Assembly: GCF_000069225.1 (NCBI RefSeq)
Contig: NC_010407.1
Coordinates: 2,356,001-2,420,000, forward strand
DNA length: 64,000 bases
Source of the DNA: Clavibacter sepedonicus
Lineage (GTDB): Bacteria; Actinomycetota; Actinomycetes; Actinomycetales; Microbacteriaceae
Direction: 5' to 3'
This document shows positions 49,038 through 57,680 of this stretch, piece after piece. Positions within the stretch are counted from its first letter, which is position 1. The number at the start of each line of letters is the position of its first letter. The notes under the pieces are model-generated. The model saw nothing but the letters and a program-made list of their open reading frames with translations. It was not told where the DNA came from and made no database searches. The position numbers were made by a program, and so were the translations under genes.

Positions 49038-50083
49038 GGACCCTCATCGTCTCCGCCGACCGCACCCTCGCGTCCGGCCACCCGCAGAACCTCGGGGACG
49101 CCTTCCTCACCGACGCGCTCTCCGAGCGGCTCCGCCGGGCGGGCCACGAGACCGTGATCGCCGACTTCGGGCAGGCCGCGCGCCTCGACTCCACCGAGGA
49201 GCGCGCCCGGGTCTCCGGCGTCCGCGCGCTGGCCGACCTCGTCCGCCAGGTCGACGCGGTCGTCGTCGGCGGCGGCACGCTCCTCGCGGACGACCAGCCG
49301 GACCGCCCGTTCGCGGGCCTCCCCCGTCTCATGGCGGTGACCGGGCTCATCGCGCGCACCAGCCGCACGCCGCTCGCCGTGTTCGGCGTCGGCGCGGATC
49401 CCGTCACCCGCCGCCGCGCGCGCCTCGCCCTCCGCTCGGGTCTCGACGGTGCCCGCGTCTGGACCCGCGACCCCGACTCCGCCGGCCGTGCCGCCGGCTA
49501 CTCGAAGCTCCCGATCGAGGTCGCCGCCGACGTCAGCCTCTTCGCCGCCCCCGAGCTCGCCGCCATGGCCGCGCCGGCCGCGCATCGCCGCGGCGCCGTG
49601 GTCGCGCTCAACGCGAAGCACTCCCCGCAGGCGACGCTCGCCGACGTCGCCGCGCTCGAGGAGCGCTTCGGCGAGGTCGTGTTCGTGTCGATGGACCAGG
49701 GCGACGACTCCGACGCCGGCGCCCTGCACCCCGAGGTGCGCGCCCGGCTCACGACCGAGCCCGGCGACCACGGCTGGCGCCGCGCGGCCGGGATCATGGC
49801 CGACCGCGAGGTCGTCATCGCCTCTCGCATGCACGCCATGTACCTCGGTACGATGCTGACGACGCCCGTGGTCGCCGTCGGTGGCGCCACCAAGGTCGGG
49901 GCGTTCACGACCGAGTTCGGCACGCGCACGGAGCCCGCGTTCGACCGGGCGGTCCGCACCGCCATCGCAGCCCCGGCCGACGCCGGTGCCGCATCCACCA
50001 CCGCGGCGGCGCTCGTCGCCGCCACCGCCCGCCTGGACGCGGCTTTCGAGGAGATGACCACATGGGTCCGACGTACCGCCTAG
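49034..50083 (+). CDS. Polysaccharide pyruvyl transferase family protein
   Basis: A 349-residue CsaB/WcaK-like transferase. GHPQNLGDAFLTDALSERL at the start, AVVVGGGTLLADDQPDRP in the middle and ADREVVIASRMHAMYLGTML near the end are family signatures. It transfers pyruvate from phosphoenolpyruvate to form ketals on sugars. Pyruvate ketals are a known component of Clavibacter michiganensis exopolysaccharide, which fits this locus. It overlaps the flippase by four bases, and the polymerase gene begins 22 bases before its stop. Confidence 0.9.
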   Translation: MRTLIVSADRTLASGHPQNLGDAFLTDALSERLRRAGHETVIADFGQAARLDSTEERARVSGVRALADLVRQVDAVVVGGGTLLADDQPDRPFAGLPRLMAVTGLIARTSRTPLAVFGVGADPVTRRRARLALRSGLDGARVWTRDPDSAGRAAGYSKLPIEVAADVSLFAAPELAAMAAPAAHRRGAVVALNAKHSPQATLADVAALEERFGEVVFVSMDQGDDSDAGALHPEVRARLTTEPGDHGWRRAAGIMADREVVIASRMHAMYLGTMLTTPVVAVGGATKVGAFTTEFGTRTEPAFDRAVRTAIAAPADAGAASTTAAALVAATARLDAAFEEMTTWVRRTA

Positions 50084-50565
50084 CGACCCCGGCGGTCTTC
50101 GCGGCCGCCGTGGTGCTCACCGTCCTCGCCGCGCTCGGCGGCGTGGCCCTGCTCGGCAACGAGCTGTCCTACCCGTTCATGATCGCGGTGCTCGCGATCC
50201 TGCTCGTCGGCGTGCTCGTGAAGGAGACGGTCTCCAACGGGGATCCGATCACCCCGGGCGGCATCGTCGCCTTCACCGGCCTGCTCCTGTTCGTGCTGCG
50301 CCCGCTCACGGTCGCCAACAGCATGGAGACGAGCCCGGGCGCCATCGCCGACACGCGCTTCTTCTCCCCCACGCTGCAGCTCGCGGCCAGCTCCGCGCTC
50401 ATCGAGGCGCTGATCTTCTTCTCGGCGTTCTTCGTCGTCTACTACTACTCGGTGGCCCGCGAGGCCCGGCGGATCGCCCGCAGCGGCGAGGACGCAGCGG
50501 CCCTCGAGCAGAACGCCATCGCCGGCGGCCCGGCCGTCGTCGACCCCGACACGCAGGTGCGCTAG
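50062..50565 (+). pseudogene. Wzy-type polysaccharide polymerase, N-terminal fragment (IS-interrupted)
   Basis: 167 residues with four membrane helices (TPAVFAAAVVLTVLAALGG, YPFMIAVLAILLVGVLV, IVAFTGLLLFVLRP, LIEALIFFSAFFVVYYY) and then a cytoplasmic stretch ending DPDTQVR. This is the beginning of an O-antigen/oligosaccharide-unit polymerase whose remainder lies beyond IS481-family copy 2. The TAG stop (50563-50565) lies inside the GCTAGC flank of the IS. The reading frame of the two halves agrees if the element is removed. Function is presumably lost or reduced. Confidence 0.85.
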
Positions 50566-50566
50566 C

Positions 50567-51634
50567 TGTACTCGGCCATGACGTTGGTGACACTTCGGGG
50601 CGTGTGAAGAGGCCTCCTGGCTTGATGGAGCTGTTCAGTTCAACCATCGCCAGGAGGCCTCGATGTCCCACGGTAATGCTCGTCTGACGGTTCACGGGAG
50701 GGTTCTCCTCGTGCGGCGGGTGGTGGAGGATCGTCGGCCGGTCGCGCACGTCGCGCGGGAGCTGGGGGTGTCGCGGCAGTGCGCGCATCGATGGGTGAAC
50801 CGGTTCCGTGCCGAGGGGCTGCGAGGGCTGACGGATCGGTCATCGCGGCCCCGGTCAGTACCGAGGCGAACGAGCCCGGAGCGGGAACGGGCCGTGCTGG
50901 AAGCGCGGGCCCAGTTGCGGGCGGGTCCTGCGCGGCTGGCTCCGGTGACAGGTGTTCCATCCCGTACGATCTCCCGGATCCTGCGCCGGCACGGGGCGCC
51001 GCCGTTGGCATGGTTGGACCCCGTCACCGGGGCCGTGATCCGGGCATCCCGGTCAACGGCGCACCGGTATGAGCACGAGCATCCGGGTGATCTGATCCAC
51101 GTGGACGTGAAGAAGCTCGGGAGGATCCCGGACGGAGGCGGCTGGCGGGTCCACGGGCGCAGCGAGCAGGTCCGCGGCCGCGGGATCGGGTTCGATTACG
51201 TCCATGCCGCGGTCGATGACCACACCCGTCTCGCCTACGCGGAGATCCATCCCGATGAGAAAGGCGCGACCGCGGCCGGGTTCCTGACCCGCGCAGCGGC
51301 GTACTTCGCCGGGCGCGGGATCACCCGGATCGAGCGGGTCATCACGGACAACGCGTTCGCCTACCGGCACTCGACCGTGTTCAAGAACGCCGTCCAGGAC
51401 CTGGGCGCGCGGCAGAAGTTCATCCGCCCGCACTGCCCCTGGCAGAACGGCAAGGTCGAGCGCTTCAACCGGACCCTCGCGACCGAGTGGGCCTACCGGC
51501 AACCCTTCACCAGCAACCAACACCGGGCCGACGCGCTTGACCCCTTCATCGAGCACTACAACACTGAACGAATCCACTCAAGCCACGGGCTCACGCCCGC
51601 GGCCCGAGTGTCACCAACGTCATGACCCAGTACA
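50567..51634 (+). mobile_element. IS481-family insertion sequence, copy 2, in wzy
   Basis: A 1068-bp element nearly identical to copy 1, in opposite orientation. Termini begin TGTACT and end AGTACA. It is flanked on both sides by GCTAGC (50561-50566 and 51635-51640), a 6-bp duplication that matches the NCTAGN target preference established for Bordetella IS481. It splits a Wzy-type polymerase gene. The preserved duplication suggests a simple, recent insertion. Confidence 0.95.
50663..51625 (+). CDS. IS481-family transposase (copy 2)
   Basis: A 320-residue DDE transposase with the same domains as copy 1: N-terminal helix-turn-helix (VARELGVSRQCAHRW), then catalytic D in DLIHVDVKKLG, D in ITDNAFAY and E in KVERFNRTLA. 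The visible protein difference is Arg instead of His in FAGRGITR. Copy 2 also has one synonymous change in RTISRILRR. Intact. Confidence 0.95.
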   Translation: MSHGNARLTVHGRVLLVRRVVEDRRPVAHVARELGVSRQCAHRWVNRFRAEGLRGLTDRSSRPRSVPRRTSPERERAVLEARAQLRAGPARLAPVTGVPSRTISRILRRHGAPPLAWLDPVTGAVIRASRSTAHRYEHEHPGDLIHVDVKKLGRIPDGGGWRVHGRSEQVRGRGIGFDYVHAAVDDHTRLAYAEIHPDEKGATAAGFLTRAAAYFAGRGITRIERVITDNAFAYRHSTVFKNAVQDLGARQKFIRPHCPWQNGKVERFNRTLATEWAYRQPFTSNQHRADALDPFIEHYNTERIHSSHGLTPAARVSPTS

Positions 51635-51640
51635 GCTAGC

Positions 51641-52848
51641 AGCGCGTGTTCAACACGTCGGTGGCGCAGGCGCTCGTGGTCATCTCCTCGGTCGTGGCCC
51701 TCGGCCTCCTCGTGTACCTGGTGTTCTCCTCGGGCGGCATCCAGGCGTACACGACGGGCCTCGCCAACCGGAGCGACTTCCTCTCCGGCAAGTCGTTCAT
51801 CGGCCTCTCCTACATCCCCGTGCAGATCGCGATCGTCTACAACGTGCTCGCGCGCCGCCAGAGGGGCCTCGAGGGCTGGAACTGGGTCAACCTGGTCGCC
51901 GTCCTCGTGCTCGTGGTCTGCGCCGGATCCGCCGGCGGCCGCGGCCCGCTCATCATCGGCGTGTTCCTGCCGTTCCTGATCCTCAAGCAGATCGGCCCGA
52001 AGCCGTTCCGCTTCCGCAGCATCGCCCTCATCGGCGGCGTCACGGCCGTGGTCGCGATGGTCTACTCGATCGTCATCCGCGAGTCCACCTTCGACAACGG
52101 CCGCTCGCTCGACCGCCTCACGCAGGACCCGATCGGCGTGCTCCTCGACCGCCTCACCAGCGGCATCGAGACGCGCCCGTTCGACGTGCTCATCCGCCTC
52201 AACGAGGTGGCGTCGCTGCCCGACTTCGTCTACCAGTGGGGCGCCACGTACGCCGCGGTCCCCGCCTGGTTCGTGCCCCGCGGGCTCTGGGAGGACAAGC
52301 CGTTCGGCGGTGGCAACACGTGGTTCACGTCCACCTACGTGCCCCGGTTCTACGGCGTCAACCGCGTCGAGACGAGCCTCTCGGCCATCGGCGAGGCGTT
52401 CTCGAACTTCGGCATCCTCGGGGTCGTCGCCGTCGGCGCGCTCCTCGGTCTCGTGGCCGGCCTCTTCATCCGCGCGCGCATGCGCCGCCGCGGGCTCCTC
52501 GGCGCGGCCATCGCGGTCGTCGTCACGCCGTACCTCTTCTCCCTCATCCGCGGCGACGCGTACCAGGGCATGTCGACGAGCATCGCGTCGCTCGTGATCC
52601 TCGTGGCCTTCTTCTGGATCTCCTCCACCCGCAAGCAGGTCACCGGCCCGGTCAGCGCGCCCGTGCCCCTGCCCGACGAGACCGCGCCGGCCGCCGTGCG
52701 CGAGCAGGCGCTCATCGGCGCCGGCGCCGCCGGGCTCGGTGCCGTCGGCGGATCCGCCTCCGTGCCGGCCGACGCCCGCCCCGCGATCGGCAACGGCCGC
52801 GCCTTCCCGGCCGGACGGCCGGCCGTGGACCGGATGTCCGACCGGTGA
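51641..52848 (+). pseudogene. Wzy-type polysaccharide polymerase, C-terminal fragment
   Basis: About 400 residues continuing the polymerase: QRVFNTSVAQALVVISSVV, then further helices, the large loop with RSDFLSGKSFIGLSYIPVQI, AGSAGGRGPLIIGVFLPFLI and FGILGVVAVGALLGLVAGLF. This matches the C-terminal two thirds of O-antigen polymerase-type (oligosaccharide repeat unit polymerase) proteins. It could be translated alone from GTG 51646 as a truncated protein, perhaps driven from the IS. The last 60 residues are a cytoplasmic Ala/Pro tail. Its stop overlaps the next gene as GTGA. Confidence 0.85.
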
Positions 52849-54743
52849 CCGGCATCGACGACATCCTCCCCCCGGCCGACGGACCGGACGGCTCCGACGG
52901 ATCACCCGACCGCCGCAGCCGCCGCGCGGGCCGCGACGGCCGCGACGGCCGAGCCGAACGCGACGCCTCCCGCACGCCTCGGCCGCTGTGGAAGCGCAAG
53001 CGCCTCTGGATCCCGGTCGGCGTCCTCGGCGTCGTCGTGATCGGCACCGCGGTCTCGGCCGCGCTGATCCTCCCCCGCGTCGACACCGTGCAGTCGGAGC
53101 TGCGCGACGCGCTCCCGCTCTCCGACCAGGTGCAGACGGCGCTCCTCGCGGGCGACATCGACACCGCGAAGGCCGGCGCCGCCGAGCTCCGCGACCACAC
53201 CGCGAAGGCCGCGGAGGCCGCGGACGACGGCGTGCTCGGCGCGTACGAGTGGATCCCCTTCGTCGGCCCGAACCTGCACGCCGCGCGCGTGCTGGCCGCG
53301 ACCAGCGACCGGCTCGCCACCGACGTCGTGACGCCCGCCACCGAGGTCTCCCTCTCCGCCTTCACGCCCGTGCTCGGCCGCATCGACCTCGACGGGATCC
53401 GCTCCCTCGGCCAGACCGTGCAGACCGCGAGCGACGGCCTGGCCGGCGCCCGCGCCGAGCTCGAGACCATCGACCGCGACAGCCTCTGGGCACAGGTGGC
53501 CGACGACGTCGACCTCATGGACGACACGCTCACGAGCACCGAGGAGACCGCGGGCACCTTCCGCGAGGTCACCGGCGTCCTGCCCGACCTCCTCGGCGCC
53601 GACGGCGCCCGCAACTACCTGCTGATGTTCCAGAACAACGCGGAGGTGCGCTCCACCGGCGGCAACCCGGCCGCGCTCGTGCTGCTGACCGTCGAGGACG
53701 GCACCGTGCGGATCGCGAAGCAGGCGTCGAGCAACGACTTCCCGCGGAACGTGCGGCAGGGCGACGTGCCCGACGAGACCGTGCGCCTCATCGAGCCGCG
53801 CTCGGACCGGTTCGAGCAGAACATCACGATGTTCCCCGACTTCCCCACATCGGGCGCCCTCGCCAAGTCGTACTGGGAGGCCAACATCGGCGACCGGGTC
53901 GACGGCGTGCTGTCGTTCGACCCCATCGCGCTGAGCTACCTGCTGGAGGCGACCGGCCCCATCACGCTCGCCACGGGCGACGAGCTGAACGCCGAGAACG
54001 CGGTGCCCACGCTCCTCGGCGCGGTCTACAGCCAGTACCCCGACTACCTGGCGCAGGACCGCTACTTCGCGAGCGCGGCCAGCACGATCTTCGCGAAGCT
54101 CGTCACCGACACCCCGCCCGTCGTCCCGCTGGTCACGGCGATCGACCGGGCCATCGACGAGAAGCGCCTCCTGCTGTGGAGCACGGTGCCGGAGGAGCAG
54201 ACGCTCATCGAGGGCGGGCCGCTGAGCGGCGCGCTGCCGGACGACAACTCGGACGCGACCGCGATCGGCCTGTACTTCAACGACATCGGATCCGGATCCA
54301 AGATGAGCTACTACCTGCGCTCCGGATCCCGCGTCCAGGCGGAGACCTGCGGCGACACCACCACGTACACGGTGTCCGTCGACATGACGAGCATCGCCCC
54401 GGCGGACGCGGCCACGAGCCTGCCGCGTTACGTCACGGGCCTCGACGGCACGGCCAAGGGCCGCCAGTTCGACGACCTCCTCGTCTACGGCCCCGTCGGA
54501 TCCACCGTCACGGGCTGGAAGACGGACGCCGACCTGACCACAGAGGAGGCCCGCGGCACCGACATGGGACGCGGCATGATCCGCATCCGCACCGAGCTCG
54601 CGCCGCAGGACACGAAGACGGTCGACGTCACGTTCACGATGCCGGCGTCCGACGCCCAGGGCCCGCTCGAGGTGCGGCACACGCCGCTCGTGCGTCCGCT
54701 CGAGTCCGAGATCACGCAGGTCCCCTGCTCGACGGGCGGCTGA
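52845..54743 (+). CDS. DUF4012 domain protein, membrane-anchored, exopolysaccharide-associated
   Basis: A 632-residue protein with a basic/acidic cytoplasmic N terminus (1-60), one membrane helix (about 65-87) and a large extracytoplasmic DUF4012 domain: NYLLMFQNNAEVRSTGGNP, FPRNVRQGDVPDETVRL, ITMFPDFPTSGALAKSYWE and DGVLSFDPIALSYLL are its core signature. DUF4012 proteins sit in actinobacterial polysaccharide loci; a role in attaching or assembling surface polymer is suspected but unproven. GTG 52845 overlaps the polymerase stop as GTGA. Confidence 0.87.
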   Translation: MTGIDDILPPADGPDGSDGSPDRRSRRAGRDGRDGRAERDASRTPRPLWKRKRLWIPVGVLGVVVIGTAVSAALILPRVDTVQSELRDALPLSDQVQTALLAGDIDTAKAGAAELRDHTAKAAEAADDGVLGAYEWIPFVGPNLHAARVLAATSDRLATDVVTPATEVSLSAFTPVLGRIDLDGIRSLGQTVQTASDGLAGARAELETIDRDSLWAQVADDVDLMDDTLTSTEETAGTFREVTGVLPDLLGADGARNYLLMFQNNAEVRSTGGNPAALVLLTVEDGTVRIAKQASSNDFPRNVRQGDVPDETVRLIEPRSDRFEQNITMFPDFPTSGALAKSYWEANIGDRVDGVLSFDPIALSYLLEATGPITLATGDELNAENAVPTLLGAVYSQYPDYLAQDRYFASAASTIFAKLVTDTPPVVPLVTAIDRAIDEKRLLLWSTVPEEQTLIEGGPLSGALPDDNSDATAIGLYFNDIGSGSKMSYYLRSGSRVQAETCGDTTTYTVSVDMTSIAPADAATSLPRYVTGLDGTAKGRQFDDLLVYGPVGSTVTGWKTDADLTTEEARGTDMGRGMIRIRTELAPQDTKTVDVTFTMPASDAQGPLEVRHTPLVRPLESEITQVPCSTGG

Positions 54744-54898
54744 TCCGCCGCCCGCGCCACGGCACCGCGCCGCCCGCCCCGGATGGGGGCTTCGCGACCG
54801 TCACGCGTCCCCATAGGCTCGACGAGCCGCCGGGGGACGCACCCGCCCCCGCACGCCCGCACGCCGCCCCCGCGGATCCATCAGGCCGAGAGCACACG

Positions 54899-55483
54899 TT
54901 GACACCCAGCACCACCACCCCGCCCCGCCGGGCACACCGCGTCCGTCGATGGATCGTGCGCACCCTCCTGGCGCTCCTCGTGCTCCTCCTCGCCTGGCTC
55001 CTGGCCGGCATCCCGCTCTTCGTCTTCCCGCCGGCGAGCCAGCCGGACAAGGCCGACGTGATTTACGTCATCGGCCCGCCCAACCCCACGCGCCGCGACC
55101 TCGCGGCGAAGCTGGTGGACGAGGGCTACTCCGACACGGTCGTCTTCTCCGTCCCGCCCACGGGCCCGCAGTCGGCCGCCGAGCTCGCGGCCTGCCAGGG
55201 CGAGTTCCCCTACCCCGTCACGTGCGACACCCCGTCGCCGTTCACGACGCAGGGCGAGGCGCGATACCTCAAGGAGAAGTCCGAGGAGAACGGCTGGAAG
55301 AGCGCCATCGTCATCACCTGGACCCCGCACGTCACGCGCACGCAGCTGATCTTCTCGCGCTGCTTCACGGGCGACCTCATGGTGGTCGAGGACCCGGTGG
55401 ACTTCAGCCTCCGCCAGTGGGTCTCCCAGTACACGTACCAGACCGGCGCCTTCGTCAAGGCGCTCGTCACGCCCGGCTGCTGA
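54899..55483 (+). CDS. YdcF/SanA-like membrane protein (DUF218)
   Basis: A 194-residue protein: a basic N terminus, one membrane helix (about 20-42) and a DUF218-like extracytoplasmic domain (DKADVIYVIGPPNPTRRDLA, SPFTTQGEARYLKEKSEENG, SAIVITWTPHVTRTQLIF). ElyC/SanA/YdcF proteins affect envelope integrity and undecaprenyl-phosphate-linked polymers; the biochemistry is unclear. The start is probably TTG 54899, since no ATG or GTG precedes the helix. Likely the last gene of the exopolysaccharide operon. Confidence 0.75.
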   Translation: MTPSTTTPPRRAHRVRRWIVRTLLALLVLLLAWLLAGIPLFVFPPASQPDKADVIYVIGPPNPTRRDLAAKLVDEGYSDTVVFSVPPTGPQSAAELAACQGEFPYPVTCDTPSPFTTQGEARYLKEKSEENGWKSAIVITWTPHVTRTQLIFSRCFTGDLMVVEDPVDFSLRQWVSQYTYQTGAFVKALVTPGC

Positions 55484-55550
55484 CGCCCGTTCCCGACCCG
55501 ATCGTCGTCGCGCGGACAGGCGATCAGCCGCACGGGGTTGAATGGTCGTC

Positions 55551-56372
55551 ATGACCACCGCGATCGGCCCGACGACCGGCGACGACATCCACCTGATCTC
55601 CCTTAACGTGCGCATGCCCTGGCACGGCACCCGGGAGGGCGAGGCCGACCACTGGCCCGAGCGCCAGGAGGTGCTCACGCGCTTCCTGCAGCAGGAGCGG
55701 CCCACGGTGCTCGGCGTGCAGGAGGCGCTGTGGCCGCAGATCCAGGCGATCGAGAAGGCGCTGCCGCCGTCGTACCGCATGGTCGGGCAGGGCCGCGAGG
55801 GCGGCAGCCACGGCGAGCACGGCGCGATCTTCTACCAGGCGTCCCGTCTCACCCTCCTCGAGCACGACGTGATGTGGCTGTCCGACACCCCCGACGTGAT
55901 CGGCAGCATGACGTGGGGCAACCCCATGCCGCGGATCCTCACCTGGGCCCGCTTCCAGGACGAGGCCACCGGCCACCCGCTCGTGGTGCTCGACACGCAC
56001 CTCGACCACGACGTCGCCGAGGCACGCGACCGCGCCGCCGAGGCCATCGCCGAGCTCGTGCGCACGCGCTTCGCCGGGCTGCCGCTCGTGCTCATGGGCG
56101 ACTTCAACGCGCCCGTCGACTCGTTCCCCTACGACGCCCTCACCCGCCGGGCCGGGCTCCGCGACTCCTGGCTCGACACGGCGCGCCAGGCGACGCCCGC
56201 GTTCGGCACGTTCCCCGACTACCGGCCGCCGGTCGTCGGCGCCCCCCGCATCGACTGGATCCTCGTGAGCGAGCGCGTGGACGTGCGCGCCGCCGCGGTC
56301 AACGACTTCACCTGGCGCGGCCGCATGATGAGCGACCACCTTCCGGTGCAGGCGCTCGTGCGCCTGAGCTGA
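55551..56372 (+). CDS. Endonuclease/exonuclease/phosphatase family protein (paralogue 2)
   Basis: A 273-residue EEP-fold protein: HLISLNVRMPWHGTREGEAD, VLGVQEALWPQIQ, LDTHLDHDVAEARDRAAEAI, LVLMGDFNAPVDSFPYD and SDHLPVQALVRLS give the metal- and phosphate-binding residues. It clearly resembles the gene at 36027 but lacks the long N-terminal extension. No signal peptide. ATG 55551 is preferred; an in-frame ATG at 55542 is possible. Substrate unknown. Confidence 0.87.
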   Translation: MTTAIGPTTGDDIHLISLNVRMPWHGTREGEADHWPERQEVLTRFLQQERPTVLGVQEALWPQIQAIEKALPPSYRMVGQGREGGSHGEHGAIFYQASRLTLLEHDVMWLSDTPDVIGSMTWGNPMPRILTWARFQDEATGHPLVVLDTHLDHDVAEARDRAAEAIAELVRTRFAGLPLVLMGDFNAPVDSFPYDALTRRAGLRDSWLDTARQATPAFGTFPDYRPPVVGAPRIDWILVSERVDVRAAAVNDFTWRGRMMSDHLPVQALVRLS

Positions 56373-56445
56373 CGACGCCGGGCTGACGCGGCGGGTCGAG
56401 CTGACGCCGCCGGGCTGACGCGGCCGATGGGCTGACGCCGGCCGT
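56368..56445 (+). repeat. Short direct repeats GCTGACGNCG
   Basis: Five copies of GCTGACG(A/C)(C/G)G begin at 56368, 56382, 56400, 56414 and 56431, with alternating 14- and 17-18-base periods. They start in the last codons of the phosphoesterase gene and fill the gap before the RimK-like gene. Function unknown. Confidence 0.75.
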
Positions 56446-56487
56446 CACGCGTCCGTCGCCGCCCCGCGCGCCTCGTAGCCTGGGGGG

Positions 56488-57471
56488 ATGACCACCGCAC
56501 CGAAGGTATTCGCCATCCACGAGAACTCCGAGTGGTTCGGGCCGTTCGCCGCCGCCCTCGACGCGCGCGGCGTCCCGTACGAGGAGTGGCTCCTCACCGA
56601 CGGCGTGCTCGAGATCGACGAGGCACCGCCCGAGGGGATCTTCTGGTCGCGGATCAGCGCGTCGGCCCACACGCGCGACCACGCGCTCTCCAAGGACTAC
56701 ACGCGCGCCCTCATGTCGTGGCTGGAGGCGCACGGCCGCCGGACGGTCAACGGCCGCCGGACCATCGAGATCGAGGTGAGCAAGGTCGACCAGCTGACGG
56801 CGCTCCGCGCGGCGGGCATCGAGGTGCCGCGCACGCGCGCCGTGGTCGGCAGCCACCGCATCGTCGAGGCGGCGCGCGGACTGCCGACGCCCTTCATCAC
56901 GAAGCACAACCAGGGCGGCAAGGGCCTCGGCGTCCGCAGGTTCGACAGCGTCGAGGAGCTTGCCGCCTACGTCGACGGGCCGGACTTCGAGGAGCCGCAG
57001 GACGGGATCACGCTGCTGCAGGAGTACCTGGAGGCGGCGACGCCGCGGGTGACGCGCGTGGAGATCGTCGGCGGGCGGTTCGTCTACGCGATCCAGGCCG
57101 ACACCGCGCGCGGCGGCTACCAGCTCTGCCCGGCGGACGCCTGCGCGATCGACCCGGCGACCGGCGCGCTCGTGATGCCGCCCGGCGCCACCATCGCGCA
57201 GCAGCCGGGCGACACGATCTTCTCGCTGCGGGAGGACATCACCACGGAGCACCCGCTGGTGGAGCGGTACGTCGCGTTCCTCGCGGGGCTCGGGATCGAG
57301 GTGGCCGGCATCGAGTTCATCGAGACCGCGGACGGCCGGCTCGTGACGTACGACGTGAACACCAACACGAACTACAACGCCGGCGTCGAGGCGGTCGCGC
57401 CGGCATCGGGTCCGGGCGCGGTGGCGGAGCTGCTGGAGCGCGTGCTGCGGGAGGCCTACCCGGAGGAATAA
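56488..57471 (+). CDS. RimK-like ATP-grasp ligase
   Basis: A 327-residue ATP-grasp protein: the pre-ATP-grasp N terminus (KVFAIHENSEWFGPFAAALD), the ATP-binding TPFITKHNQGGKGLGVRRF loop and the metal-binding C terminus FIETADGRLVTYDVNTNTNYN. These match RimK-type alpha-L-glutamate or amide ligases. Substrate unknown. TAGCCT lies six bases before the ATG, a leaderless layout. It is the last gene with host-like GC before the low-GC island. Confidence 0.82.
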   Translation: MTTAPKVFAIHENSEWFGPFAAALDARGVPYEEWLLTDGVLEIDEAPPEGIFWSRISASAHTRDHALSKDYTRALMSWLEAHGRRTVNGRRTIEIEVSKVDQLTALRAAGIEVPRTRAVVGSHRIVEAARGLPTPFITKHNQGGKGLGVRRFDSVEELAAYVDGPDFEEPQDGITLLQEYLEAATPRVTRVEIVGGRFVYAIQADTARGGYQLCPADACAIDPATGALVMPPGATIAQQPGDTIFSLREDITTEHPLVERYVAFLAGLGIEVAGIEFIETADGRLVTYDVNTNTNYNAGVEAVAPASGPGAVAELLERVLREAYPEE

Positions 57472-57680
57472 TCGGTCGAGGTGTCCATGCGCTCTCCGCG
57501 CGCCAACATCGGTGTCGAGAGACGCGAAACTAAGCACGCGCGGTTGACTCAGCGCCGCAGCCGCACAAATGCCCCGCGGGTCAGTGGATGCGACATATGC
57601 GCCTGCGTGCAGCAGCCGGCTGCCGCATGTGCTCTGCGAACCCACACGCGACCATCGGATTCCCTCGGATCGAAGGACGA

